This document shows positions 42,891 to 54,909 of a stretch of DNA of 64,000 bases, one piece after another (positions within the stretch are counted from its first letter, which is position 1; every line of letters starts with the position of its first letter). The position numbers and the translations under genes were made by a program. The stretch is from Cristatella mucedo (taxonomy: Eukaryota; Bryozoa; Phylactolaemata; Cristatellidae). The notes beneath the pieces were generated by a model. The model saw only the letters and a program-made list of their open reading frames with translations, had not been told where the DNA came from and ran no database searches. The stretch is taken from contig WPIO01000006.1 in assembly GCA_009760855.2 (NCBI GenBank), positions 10,523,501 to 10,587,500 of the forward strand, given 5' to 3'.

Positions 42891-45800
42891 CTAGACGGAG
42901 CTTTTAACGGCGAGCATGCGATATTTCAAGAACGACTTTTCAGCCACTCTTTGGGCTACCGCCGTACCGCGTAGCATTACGAATGGCATCGACGTCAGAA
43001 CAAGGCTTGACTTCAGCAGCAGCAGCAGCAGCGACGAAGCGGCCGCGACAGGAGAAGACCGTCGTCGCTGCTAGACGATCGCTTTCTGCTTGCATAATTC
43101 AGCCATTGCATCCGTTTATTCTTTCCTGACGCGGCCCGGCGGCGACAGCGGCAACTTTTGCAGGCTGTTGCGACCGTGATATATTCCGAATAGTATCCTA
43201 GAGAGCGACAGCCTTGGTCGTCTCCCTAGCGAGCAAACCAGCTTGCGCACGTTGCTCTTGGTAGTTTTGGCTAGGTTCAAGTTCAAATCTTCACGCTTCA
43301 TTTCTTAAGCCATGTAGCGCCGTGTCCTACGTCAGTTCGATATTTGCGACACACGCACGCACGCGCATACAACGCTTTTATTTAGACCGGTAGCATACAT
43401 CCCAAAGTCACGTTCAACACACAGATTCTACGATCGATTATTGAGAGCTGAGGGCTCCGATCATTCGTACGCATTCAACCAGCCTGCACGTAACATTAGC
43501 AAGAATCTTTTTCAATCGAACTATCTTTATCATATCAACTCAACGCACCAGACCATTTCCTTACTGTTGGGATCGTATGAGAACGCTTACGACACGTATA
43601 CTCAAACGAAATTGTCGCTCACTAGTTGGTTAGATTTGCATAGATAAACGTGAATCCCACCATGGCGTCTAAATCAAATAAGTTTGTAACCTCTTTGATG
43701 AAGCCGCAGTTCGACAGATTGATATTTCAACCAAATAAAGTGCAATTCACCATTTAGAGCGTTAGGGCAAAGTGGTCACTTAATGTTATCAAATATCTGC
43801 CTTTTCAGCGTGTTAGTTTCTATATTATAAGTCAAGCTGCTGTTTGAATGAGTGTCGCAAAAATTTTGCTTAATGAAATACGGAAAAAATCTGAAAAAGG
43901 TACTAGATCACAATTGCATGACCAAAGTTGTTAACATTAGCTTGGGTTTTATGTGCCAGTCGAATACTTTCCAGTTGCTATTTTTTCAAGTAGCTACGAC
44001 GAAAGCAGCACGAGAATTCTTAAGATGGTGCAGATCAATAAGTGTGCGGTACCAGTCATATTCCCCCTTTTCGATGCACCAAACCTCGGAATTTTGAAAA
44101 ACGTACTTTTCAGGAGGCCGCCGTTTGCGGTTCCGTTAGGCAGTAGTAATTAACTGAGGTCAAATTTGAACCCATGTTGCTGCTTCCGGCCCACACTCAC
44201 GGGCCGGAAGGTACTGTTTATACAGCACTAGGTGCTGCGGCTACTGCATACACTGTAGCGCAGAGCGTCCATGCTAGACCTCTGGCAGCGGCTATGACGC
44301 TAGGCCGCGACTCCGTCAAAGGTAAGCAAGTGTCTGCAGTTGTATCGGCGACTGGTCGATGCGACGAGTTCCCGCGCAATATTTTCGGCATGCAAGAGAA
44401 ATTATGCAGCGCCAATCATGCGCTCGCGCTGTTTACCGCTCTAAAGGCAACTAACTGCGCTGGAGCACATGGCGTCGACCGAGCCCTGCCAAAGTAAAAG
44501 GGCTAGTGGAAATTATACAATGATTGCTACATCTACTGCGCCGAGCGACGAATAGGGTTTTCTTTTTTCGTTTCCCACTCGTTTTTTGTAGCATCTGTAG
44601 CTCATAGATCCAAGCTTCGTGCTCAGAGTCACTCGTTTGCCCGCTCTCGAGTCAGCTCTCCCGAGTAAGAGCTGAGCATGACGTCATCCACCATGCAGAC
44701 AATGTTCACACAGTGCAGCCGTAGATAGCAGATATTTACACTTGAAAATCTTTGGCGTCCGCGGCTCGCGGCCAGTTTTGTTGAATGTTATGACCGATGG
44801 AGAAGTTAGATGAAAGGATCCTTCGATGATGCTGCTCTAAAAGGCTTAAAAGGCCTCGCTAAATTCACTCCTTTCGCAGGGAAAAAGTATCGCAAATCGT
44901 CGTATAAATAGAGTATACTATATAGTATAGATACAGTATACTAGAGACTATATCTATACGATAGAGTATACTATATCGTATAGATATAGTATACTAGAGA
45001 CCTTCCCCCTCCTCGTTAATGCAGGATCCGAACCAGCCACAAGCCAGCTCGCGTACCTTGTAGAAAGCCTTTTTAAACATGCCCCAAACGCCAAGCTCGA
45101 TTCTTTGACTGCACGAAACGTAAAGGCCCACCTTACTCGGAGCTGCCTGGTCGCTCCTGTTCCGACATTTCGGCCGTCTTGACTCCTAGCTGCGTAAGCA
45201 TCTTGGCCGGCCAAACTCGACGCACAAGCTTGTGGCACTCCGAGATTTCATCTTATCTTGGAGGTTAAATGAGCGAGCGAGGTCTTGGTTATGGAAAATT
45301 CTGAAGATGGCTCTGAGAGACAGCTTTGACATTGTGAAGGCTAAAGCTTTTCTTTTGTAGTTAAGCGCACCGAAGAGTTGTGTGATGCTTTGTCACAGAG
45401 GGAGTTGTCGGAAGAGTTGTGCCGCCGCCAATTTCTTTCGACTTGCTCCGTGCCTTGCAGCTGAGTTGCGATGCAATTGCTGAAATCGGAGCGCTGTCGC
45501 AATCAGCAAGTACTGGGTTGGGTTGAGAAAAATATCAGATCTTGAGTGGCTACTAGCTATGCTCCGTTTTTTCGCATCGTATGCAGCGTACGTAGAAAGA
45601 TAAACTTGATAGGCGACTTAAGGCACTCTCGGAAGTGCTACATTTTAGGACTTTACATATTCTTGAGCCAATACGTGTTCTTGAGCCAGTCCGCGCTGCC
45701 CTGAGAAAAGGGAGAGCATTGAAAATCTACCCCCGAACCTCTGGTCTCTGCAAAGTGGCGAGTTGCTAAAGTAGCGCCATCAAACGGCAGATCGTGAGAT

Positions 45801-45899
45801 CGGACGAAAGATCGGTTAGCATTGGCACAGAGCCAGACACATCGATTGGCACAGAGCGCACGGTGACTGGCGCAGCAATTTGGCACAGAGCCTGGCACG
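42891..45899. other. CpG-rich to mixed DNA, no gene identified
   Basis: Includes a short CAG run (43014-43033) and an isolated donor (GTCAAAG/GTAAGCAAG near 44322) at the end of a plus-strand frame that starts at 44174. No domain is recognised. Confidence 0.3.
44906..45001. repeat. Palindromic AT-rich tandem repeat
   Basis: Two units of about 53 bp, each containing TAGAGTATACTATAT and TAGTATACTAGAGAC. Each unit is itself nearly self-complementary (GTATACTATATAGTATA-like). Confidence 0.8.
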
Positions 45900-46675
45900 A
45901 TGGCCGCCGCAGCAGTCCCAGATCGCTTGCTCAGCTCTTTGCTTACGCTTTGCGCCAATGTTCGGCTGCTTAGCAACCGCTTTCTACGTGCGATTCTTTC
46001 TTGGCTGACAAACAGGCGCTTTCTGCTACCACAAAGAGTGTCGGTACTTCCGGTGCTTCTCGGGTACGATCCTAAGTTTTATTCGTGCTTTACGCTTGCA
46101 CGCTTTTTCTTTTCCAAGACGACATGCCGGCAGACGTAAAATTCACTGTAAATACAGCCGTTTCTGGGCAGTGTACTCGAGACTAGCTTGCACCTGTAAA
46201 AATGTTGTGAAATTTCGGTATCGCTTGAAATCCGGGCCAGGGTGTCCGCTAACCTAGCGGTAAGCCCGTGCTAGCTGGTGAGCTCGGCCTACTTTCAAAC
46301 AAGGACTCCAATCCCAAATACCCCCGAATCGTAACGAACGTTGACGCCGCCAGGATCGAGCGCGAGCTGAAGAAGAAGCCGGCTGATGGCCTCCGTATGC
46401 GATTCGAGACCACGTCTCTGGCAAGAGCAAGGTGATCTGGGTGTGGGTATGGGTATGGGTACGGGCATGGGTGGTCCGGCGACCGAACGACTGGGCGATG
46501 GGGGTGCGCGTGGGTGCGCAGGGCCGGTGCGCTTGCTTTCGCATCGGCTGTCCTTGGGCACCCGCTCAAAGGGCAATTTAGGGCTCTGGTCGTGGAGTGC
46601 TTGCACCTGACCTTCAATTTCCTTACGTTGTTGATCTTTTCAGAAGTGAGGCGTTCGCTGAACTTTGACAGCACG
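45900..46675 (+). other. Possible coding exons, unidentified
   Basis: Three plus-strand pieces look exon-like: an ATG at 45900 in good context (frame MAAAAVPDRLLSSLLTLCAN, donor-like GG/GTACGA near 46064); an ATG-less frame from 46248 reading KYPRIVTNVDAARIERELKK then LRMRFETTSLARA before AG/GTGATC (46431); and a strong acceptor TTGTTGATCTTTTCAG near 46642, after which joining gives SEAFAEL and a stop. No family is recognised and the first and second pieces do not agree in phase. Confidence 0.25.
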
Positions 46676-48100
46676 AAGCTGCTGGGCTTCTACAGTCTCT
46701 TCCTGTTGTAAATTTTGTCGTGAGCGACGTGTCTGTGGATTTTCGGCACTGAGCGGCACTGAGTGGCTTCCTTTGTTGCTTGTTTTTCTCGTTGCCGCCT
46801 GCCATGGGGACGGTTGTAATCTGATCGCTACACTCCCTTCTGTTCCCAATACATTGCTGCGAAAACTCGCCAGCCCACGATGGCTAGCGAAAACCACAGG
46901 TTGTACATGGAAATTAGTCTGCCGAAAGTTCGCAGAAAAATCCAACTTCGATTTGGAAGGCAGGTCTGAGTGTCCGCTGACGTAGCTGGTGAGCCGCGCC
47001 CCCACCACTGATTGCCAATCTCTGCGCGAAGAATCGCGGGGAGATTCTACAGTGTTTACGCACGCCCATCGCTTCCCAACGGCAGGTGCAGCAATAATAT
47101 TGCACTTGATAGGCATTTTCAATTTCAACTACGAGAGTGCATGCCGCAGCTGCGTATGCAAATTAGGCAAATCATTTCAAACCCTCCTTGGCACGACACT
47201 CATCATTGCTGTACTGCCGTAGTAGTTCTGTAACTTTCACAAGGGGCATGACGTAAGCGATGCGTCAGTGACTGCGACGGACTGAATAAGTTACTAACAA
47301 ACACAGCTAATAATAAATATAGTTTGATTGCTGATTTCTTCCGAGTTTTATTATTAATGGCAGATTATTGCGCAAAACGCACGCTAATTTTGCGAAGTTT
47401 TTTTTCGCAAGTTTAACCCATTCTCGGGAGATTTTTTCATGGTTTTTACTTTTTTACCGGGAAATCTCACGCCGCTCTCTAATAGCGTTTCCGCTTGCGT
47501 GCTCCACTGTGGAAGCTGCGCTGTCGATGAAGGTCCCGGGCGCCGAGACGCCGCGGCCTGGCACGCCGCTAAGCGGCCGCCTTGACATTCATTCGACACG
47601 AGTTCATTTCATTTCCGCTGTACACTGCCGCTGTTGACTTGCAGCTCAGTGGAACGCACTACGTTCTCCCTCGGCTGCGTGTAAGCGACGAGTCACCTTG
47701 CGTCTGGCCTCGATACCATTAGAAGTCTCTTGGCGAGCTCGAGCGCCATGAGGTCAGCATTGTCGCTGGCTGGCTATGATGAAATCGCCCGCGATTTATT
47801 TGGCCGCGACCTGCCGATCCGCGTTCCTTCTCCGCGCTCCGTCCGATGGCACGGTCGCGCCGTCGGCCTTCGCGCGGCGAGAGCTCAGAAGGAGAATCAG
47901 CTTTCGCCTTATTTTTCTTTCTCTTTTTTTTATCTCTTTCTTTCTTTTCTTTTTTTCTTTCTCTTTCGTATTCTTTTTCCAGCTTTTCTTATTCTTTTTC
48001 TCCTTCGCTGCGACGGCGGCGGCGCATTCGCTGTAGCGAGCGAAGAGCGCTCGCGCCACCTGCCAATGCACGGACGCTGCAGCGCGGCAGCTCAAACATC
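46676..48100. other. CpG-rich DNA without an identified gene
   Basis: Contains a T/C-rich tract (47905-48003) whose frames give Phe/Leu/Ser runs. No exon is supported. Confidence 0.3.
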
Positions 48101-48102
48101 AG

Positions 48103-48147
<45 letters not shown>

Positions 48148-48148
48148 A
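48101..48148. repeat. (GCT)n trinucleotide repeat
   Basis: Sixteen GCT/CTG units, the longest trinucleotide run in the window. The flanking frames (poly-Leu, poly-Gln, poly-Ala) have no domain. Confidence 0.95.
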
Positions 48149-48341
48149 AGCCGCCGAGGAAGACGCATCGAAGGAAGTCAATCGAGCGACTCGACGCTCG
48201 GCGCAGGCGTCTACACAGAACCGGCGAACGAGCCCAGCGGAAGCGGGAAGACTTTGTTGGGCATTCGACGTTCGGCTCGGGCAGCGCTACAGTCGCTCTT
48301 GCTCGTCCGCTTTGACGCGTGCGTCCTAAGCCGCGTCGCGA

Positions 48342-48386
48342 CGCCGCCAGTCGCGCGAGTCGGGGTGACTCGCGTGACTGGCGGCG
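48342..48386. repeat. Strong GC-rich hairpin
   Basis: GCCGCCAGTCGCGCGAGT pairs with ACTCGCGTGACTGGCGGC across a 7-base loop: 18-19 bp with a single mismatch (a G-U pair in RNA). It is not followed by a T-run and no gene end is known here. Confidence 0.85.
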
Positions 48387-48399
48387 CACGCGCGCCGCC

Positions 48400-48610
48400 A
48401 GCGACATCCGACGAGCCACTCTCGAGTCGCTGGAGCTGAGCCGCCGCGCCCCGGGCCCGCCGAATAGCGTCCGATGGCGGAAGGCGGCTGAGCTGCGCAC
48501 GCCCGCCGCATCGCATCTGACGGCGGAGTGCGGCCGACCTCTGCGTCCTGCCGCTCCGCGACATCTGACGGCGAAAGGCGATCGAACTCAGCAGCCGCGC
48601 TAGCCGCAGC
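48400..48610. repeat. Degenerate ~48-bp tandem repeat
   Basis: Four diverged units each begin (T)CTGACGGCGGA or CCGATGGCGGA. On the minus strand an open frame shows the 16-residue period as RRQMSRSGRTQRSAAL / RRQMRCGGRAQLSRL. Whether it is translated is unknown. Confidence 0.6.
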
Positions 48611-51600
48611 GCCCGTCGGCCGTCTGCCGCTCGTCCGTCCCCGTCGGGCGACTCGCGTCCGTTCCGTAATTGCTCTACGCGCGCGCGCACGTACGCGCTT
48701 CGAGAGGAATGAAAGGGAAGGGACTCTTTCGTGCGGTCGCGCGTACGACTCTCGAGCTGCCGCCGCCGCCGCCGTGCCGATGCGCTGCTGCGGCCGCTCG
48801 TCCGTCCGATTCGTGCACTAAATGTAGGCTCCGCCCTCTAAGTCGCGCCGAATCGTTATAAAAGATGATTGCCCCATCCGCTTTCAGTCGGAATCGCTGC
48901 TTCTATCAGAGGCGAATTGTCGTAAATTCCAGTTGGTCGCAGATTCAATCCGTCTTTTTCGCAAAGACTCTGTACGTTTCGATGGTCCCTCGCCTATTTC
49001 GGGCGGGTTCGAGGGGTTTCTAGAAAACTTGTTAGAAAACCTAATTATTTGACCTGGAGCATCTAGTCCGTGGCGGAAAAGTTGAGCTTACACATTTGCC
49101 TCGCGTACGCGGGTCAGGGATACACAACTTTCGGCATAGTTTTCTACTACCACGACATGTCGCGAACGTACCGCAGCACCTGCCGGACAAGCTCTGAGCG
49201 AGGGGCGCAACGATTTTGCGGCGCAAGATTCGCAGCGGCTTTCGGCCTCCCATCGCATGCACATTACCATGCTGCGTCACGCTCAGAAGTATCGAAAGAG
49301 AAGTTTTACCGAGCCGTTTTACCACGACATCGCAGGTGCAGCTCTACCGGCGGCACCTTTACTTTGCTCGAAGCACTCGCCATCTCTACTAATTAAAGCG
49401 AGAAAGTCCGCCCTTCCGACGCGCTCCGAGTGCGTTATTGTCTTCTGGAGGTGTCCACCGCTTTCCCAGTCGCACGAGGCCATCCCCGCTGCACAAACTT
49501 TGCTTCGATGAACTGGAAACGGCTCTGCGATAATCCTGCCTTTCGCAGCCTTCGCGTTTCCCTCGCTGCGCTACGACTTACAGCCGCGTGGCCGGTAGCG
49601 GCGGAATGACGCGCCTCGCGACTGTTGGACGGCAGCTCGTGCGTACGCGCGAAACAAATGCGGGCAGACGAATAGCCGGCATCCGCTTTCCGCAAGCGCG
49701 CGGCGAAAGCGAACGTGCGTACTTCCTTCCTGGGCGGCTCTGTCCAGCAGCCTGTGAGCTCCGGCCGAAGGAGCACTCGCTGAGCGAGCTCGCTCGGCGA
49801 GTTTAGAACCACCCCCGCCCCCCCCCCGCCAGCGCGCGACCTCGGCCTGCGCTTCTTCTGCGAGATAAAGGGGAGGAGCGGTCGGCTGAGTAGAGCGCGA
49901 GACGCGGCGCGTAGGCCGTTACGGAGCCGCGCGCCGATGCGAACGGCCGGCGCCGACTGGGAAAGCGGAAGTTGAGGACCGTCGACCCCCGCGGTCGCTA
50001 GCGAGCGGGGCTGGCGGCCGCGTTGCATGCGTCGTCGCCGCAGCAGCCGCAGCAGCCGCAGCAGCCGCAGCAGCGCGTTCGTTCTGCTCGCAAAAATGCG
50101 ACTTTTTACCGCTAAGTAGGCAAGACTTCATTCGTTTCTCCCTGACGTACGCTCGTAAGAGCGACCGAGGCGCCAACTCTTCCGAGGTCTCGGACGGCGT
50201 CGAGCGAGTCCGTAAGTCGCCCGTGCCCAGCGCACAGTTTCCACTATCGACGACGATGTGGGCAGGCGGGCGGGGCGTCCAGCGGCCACCGCGCCTTCGT
50301 AGCGACACGTTGAATTGAGTCGATTGAAAATATCTGCACGGTCGCAATCGCCGCCTATCGCGCGAATCGGCCTGGCGAGAACGGCGGGCGAGGCCAAACG
50401 CAGCGAATCGCATAGCGTCGGACTCGCGAAAGGGAGGCGAGCCCATCGCGCTGCCAGTCAGCGGCGGCGGCTGCGGCGGCGGCGAGCCGGCCCTGCCGGA
50501 CGCGTGCGTAGGGCCGAGGTGGCGTGCGCACGACGATGTCATACGGTCGGGTAGCTTTTTTCAGTCAAGCGTCGGGGGACGGATGCAAAGCGCTCTCCCG
50601 CTCTCTGCTCAGCAGCTACTCGCCTCGAGTGGAAACAATTCCACAGAAGCCGAGATCCAGACTTTATTCATCCATACCGACGCTTCGAACGAGGTGAATG
50701 CAGTAAGAATATTAAAAAGAATCTGCACGTCGCCCTAAGACAGCGAAATCTCTTTCCAGGCTGTCTTGACTTTCGCTGAACGAGAGCGCGCCGACTGACT
50801 GGCGACGACGGGGACATTTCAGCGCGGCAGGGCGAAAGCGCGACTAATGCGCGATTCGCGCGGGTGGAGCGCGTGCGGGTAGGAATGCGTTAGCTTCTAG
50901 CTACTTTTCAAGTGCCGTCGAGTCGGAGGACGACGCGAGGTCGGTCGGTGGCACGTTCCGGTGCTTCGGGCGCGCGCGAGTTTGAGAAAAAGCGAAAAGC
51001 GCAAGTCCTCTCTCCTGCTCGGTTTCTCTGGTCTCACCGAGATCCTTCTCCCCTAGCGACCGCCTCTCCGCAGCCAAGAGCGGCGAGCGCCTGCGACGCA
51101 CGCGTTACGACGGCGATGACGCCATCGTAACGCGCCGGCGGCTCTCGAGTTCGCTCCCTTTTTTTTTTATTCGCTTCGAGCTCAAGATTGCGCGCCCTTT
51201 GTGCGGCTCGCTCTCTACGATACTGCGGCAGCTTCGCGAGAGCTTCGCTGCAGAGTCTTTCTCCCGCCAACACGAGCGGCGGACGAGCAGAGGCGGCGCG
51301 CCGCGGTCGGAGCGTGAGAGCAGCTGCCGCGAACCGCGCTAGAGCCCCGCCCACCTTCCTGCCGCCTGCCCAGGACGGCGAGGCTGACGATAGGCTGGCG
51401 GGCGCATGGACCGGATGTGGGCGGACTTTCCGCGTCGCTCGCTCTGGCTTATAGCGTGGGGCCGCTGCGCTGCCGACTGCATTGCCTCGGCCGCGCTTTC
51501 GCTGGTGCGTGCGCGGTGCGACGACGTCGTTTTCAGCGCAGGTACAGTGGCCGTCGATCGCAGGCTGTCGCGTCAGCGGCTAGCGGAAACGACGACTGGC

Positions 51601-52539
51601 TGCCGCCGCGGCTGCCATGCGACGCCATGCTGCCATGCGACGGTGGCCCGCCGCCGCGCGCTGTCTCTCTGGACCGCGCGCTGCGGCGGCGGCGGCGCTA
51701 GTGCATTATCCGTCCTCTCTCGCTTGCCGCGCGTTCCGGTCTTCGATGCGCTTTCTTCCTGCGCTGCGGCCGGCCGGGGCGTCGTTCCGCTGCCCATGCC
51801 GCCGCCCTCGTTATCCCCGTCCTCTTGGCCCGTCCGACCGGCGGCTTCGCTAACGCGCGGGAGCCCTTCGCCCGGCCAGTGCCCCTCCCTCAATTAGAGG
51901 CTGCGATCAGCTAATCCTTGCGGAGGGGCGATACCCGTCTGCGAAAGGGGAATCGAGCCGGCGGCTGCGTACGTGCACGAAAGCCGGAAGCTGGACTGCT
52001 CCGGCCTCGCTGCCCGCCGGACGCCGCCCGCGCGCCCGGCGGGCAGCGTCCGGGTCTCGCTGCCCCGCGACGTGCGCGCTGGCCGACGTGCCGACGGAGG
52101 TGGCGTACGCGAACGTCATCCCGGCAAGCGCTTTTTGTCGCGCCTTGGTCCTTGAGCGTCCACGAGCTGCGGCGGCGGTGAGGGGTTGACGACAGCGGTT
52201 GACGTCGGGCTCGCTCGCTATCCGACATCCGCCGTCAGCGTCGTCCAGCGACTGCGTCCACTCGTGCGCGTGCTGGTCCTTCCGGCAGCCAGGATACGCC
52301 CGCGGCCGCCGCTCGCTTGCCTGCACGCGAGCACGCGAGAGCGAACTAGTGCAGGTTTTTGTCCTTCATCTCCCTTGCTACAGCACTGGTTCTTGGCTCT
52401 CCCAGCGGTTTCACATCTCAAATATTACGTGCATGGAGCCAGGGTCTAGTGGCGATAAAAAAGAGAGAGGATACTTTGGTTTTTCACCAATCGCACTCGA
52501 TTCTGCTTCTGTCGATATCCAGCATATCAAACGTTGCGA
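48611..52539. other. CpG-rich DNA without an identified gene
   Basis: Overlapping open frames on both strands over about 4 kb with no domain, in very GC-rich sequence. A CAG/CCG compound repeat lies at 50037-50076. A donor-like GCAG/GTACAG lies at 51540. The composition falls back to AT-rich near 52400. It could be a promoter or CpG island of a neighbouring gene. Confidence 0.3.
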
Positions 52540-53222
52540 AAATTCGGGCGTGCTTAGTCAGGGAAACCGCATCCTGGTTGGTCAGTGCATTTGTGGCATC
52601 CGGTCCCGACTTCAGTAATTCACTGCTTGCAGGTTTTCCGGCCTAGGCATTCAGGTGCTTAAAGTTAGCGAAAAAATTCTGCAGCTAGGCTTGTCTATCA
52701 AAAGCGTCGCAGCTGCTACATTATACATTATTCTTCTTACACCTGCACTGGCTACTCACTAAGTGGCGAATCGGTTTTTGTCACTCACTTTTGGGTCCAT
52801 TAATTCTGTAGCTACAGCTTGCTTCTTAGAACTGCACCCTAATCAGCCTGTAGACATCGTACCACCCAATCTTATGAGTCAAATCGTTTAGCTGTGCCTC
52901 GAATCAATCTCAAATCCTTTGGAGACCGTGCCTTTAGTTGGTATGCTCCCAAAGCCCGGAACTCACTCCCTACTGACGTCGAGACACCTGACTGGAAGAC
53001 ATTTAAATAGAAGCTAACAACATATCCGTTCCTTACAGCATTCTCTGGGTCCTTGTGAATTGTGCTTTGTGTGCTTACACGTGCTGACACGGTGCAGGCT
53101 AAAGCACACACCACATTGACACGCTTCCATTACAGCATATGTAAAGTGCCTAGGAAAAAAATATTTAGTTCTCAGAGGATAGTGTACTACTTGCATTATT
53201 ATTGTTATTGTTATTGTTATCA
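52540..53222 (+). mobile_element. LINE family B fragment
   Basis: Plus strand: WLVSAFVASGPDFSNSLLAG, then a decayed middle, [20 protein letters not shown]-like codons near 52910-52980, the 3' UTR and a (ATT/GTT)n tail. Heavily shifted. Confidence 0.8.
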
Positions 53223-53566
53223 TTATTAGTAGTTATCTCAGACCGACGTGCTGTTAATCGTCTTTGGCAGATTCTAAATTTAATTGTTTGCCTTTTTTGT
53301 TTGCATGCTTGATTTGGCAGCCAACTTATACGAATCGGATCCTTTCATTAAATAAGAAATCCCGAGTTTTACACCAAAAAGCCCCGTGTGGTCAAAGATC
53401 TGCAGTGTTAAAAATAAGAATGTTACAAAGAAGTATGCCTGCTTGTGTGTGTGTTTGTTTAAAAAAAACCGAGAAATAAAGAAAGGGCATCAGAAGCATT
53501 TCGTGTATGCAACTGTTTGCTTTGCTTTGCTCGTGTACTTTCTGACGTCTTTTGGTACTTATCAGC
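53223..53566. other. No gene assigned
   Basis: AT-rich, GTTT-rich; nothing supported. Confidence 0.4.
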
Positions 53567-53772
53567 TTATGGTCTCGAAAAAGTCGGTAAAATGGATCTC
53601 AAAATCAGACACGCTCTGTTTGTCAGATCGGATCCCTTGTCAGATCCCTTGAGCCACAGTAGGTAGACACGAGCTATCGTCTTGTAGTCCTGAGGCAGCC
53701 AGTGTGCTTGCCCTGAAGACATGACCCTGAGGACATCTGGGCGGCCTGTAAGCTGGTACACACTCTTGATAG
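53567..53772 (-). CDS. Candidate exon of an unidentified gene
   Basis: After an acceptor-like GCTTGCTATCAAG the minus frame reads SVYQLTGRPDVLRVMSSGQA, then HWLPQDYKTIARVYLLWLKG and runs to a TAA at 53567. The first 36 residues look like genuine protein, not LINE or simple repeat. I do not recognise the family. No clear donor interrupts the frame, so it may be a last exon or retain intron sequence at its end. Confidence 0.4.
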
Positions 53773-54093
53773 CAAGCTAGCTGAACAAGTAGAAGCATGA
53801 TCTTCACGACTACAAAGCTTCTGAAAGTGTTTTGAATCCAGTAGTCCGACAGCTAGTAGGATCGTTCGTACCGATTAGCCAAGCTACAGTGCTTCCAGTG
53901 CACTTATATGAATGAACACGAATTCTCAGGCAAACCACCAAGGATTTAGGTTTATTAATCTACTTGCAAATTCAGTATTACTTGTACTAGCTGACGCACG
54001 AGCAAGCAATCTGAGCAATTGTTTATGATCTCTCGAGATCGTAAGACCATTGATTGAACCTTGCTTTTCTTAGTAATGTGAAAAGTGCGCTTG

Positions 54094-54148
54094 TGTGTGC
54101 ACGTGTGTGTGCACGTGTGTGTGCACGTGTGTGTGTGTGTGTGTGTGT
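54094..54148. repeat. (GT)n microsatellite
   Basis: GTGTGTGCAC units passing into a pure GT run. Thr-His frames on the minus strand are spurious. Confidence 0.95.
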
Positions 54149-54439
54149 TTGTGTGTTTGCCTGCTTGTATGTGGTTGCTGATTCGGTCAAGGTCTAGTTT
54201 GAGCAAGGTGAAAATAGTGTTTTTGTTAATGGTTGTCTCCGGAGTTCTCTAGATTCATGCAAGGAAAGTAATTCCTATCTTGAGATGTGGAGGTTGAGTC
54301 AGATACAAGAGGTTTCAACATCCAAGCAGCCATAATTTCACGAAGCTGAGTGCTCTGCTGGTACCCGATCGCTAAGGTGATGATACTTAGACTTATGAGG
54401 CCAACCCTGCATCAAATACCATAAATAAATAAATACAAT

Positions 54440-54592
54440 TTAATTTGTATAGCGCCCTAAGAGAACTTAATCTCTATTCAGGTGCTTCGCATATGCCACG
54501 GGGCTCGAGCCCACGACCTCGGTCATCAAATACAATCACCTTGACCTTGGTTTGAGGCAAGCACCTTAGCCACTTAGCCACACCAGAGCAGC
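54440..54592 (-). mobile_element. SINE S1
   Basis: Reverse copy: tail GCACCTGAATAGAGATTAAG and TTCTCTTAGGGCGCTATACA on minus, B-box GTCGTGGGCTCGAGCCCC, and head GTGGCTAAGTGGCTAAGGTG. Confidence 0.82.
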
Positions 54593-54786
54593 AAGTACAT
54601 GTTACATCAGCAGCTGCTGTCTCCCCTGATTTGCCAGCAATACGTGGTTCTGAGTGGCACTCTGCTTTGATGCCTTGAGTACTGAAGGTGTCCAATTGAG
54701 CCGGTGAAGGAAAACTTCTTCAGACCAGACTCTGGCTGAAAAGCCAGTTCCCAAGAGGCCTAGAGTACTTACCCCTCCACTGCTGC

Positions 54787-54806
54787 TGGAGCCTCTGTTG
54801 CTATGC
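54787..54806 (-). other. Part of possible preceding exon ending at a strong donor near 54771
   Basis: On the minus strand a frame PDGHSNRGSSSSGG ends in GTGGAGGG/GTAAGTACTC (donor near 54771), preceded by a pyrimidine-rich stretch and CTTCGAG. Its phase (0) suits the candidate exon at 53567-53772. A further minus frame starting ATGGAAAGCAAGGCTGGGCA near 54903 is open up to a T-run. The three pieces could belong to one gene; this is inference. Confidence 0.25.
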
Positions 54807-54909
54807 CCATCGGGCTCGAAGCAGAACAAAAAAAGTCAAAGGAGATATATATTCGTGCTCATCCAGGTCCCATCGAGGATCATGCCCAGCCTTGCTTTCC
54901 ATGTACAAG

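Noticed and set aside
47730-48690. Frames of 130-199 codons with poly-Leu, poly-Phe or poly-Gln
   Set aside because: They run through a T/C tract and the GCT repeat and have no recognisable domain.
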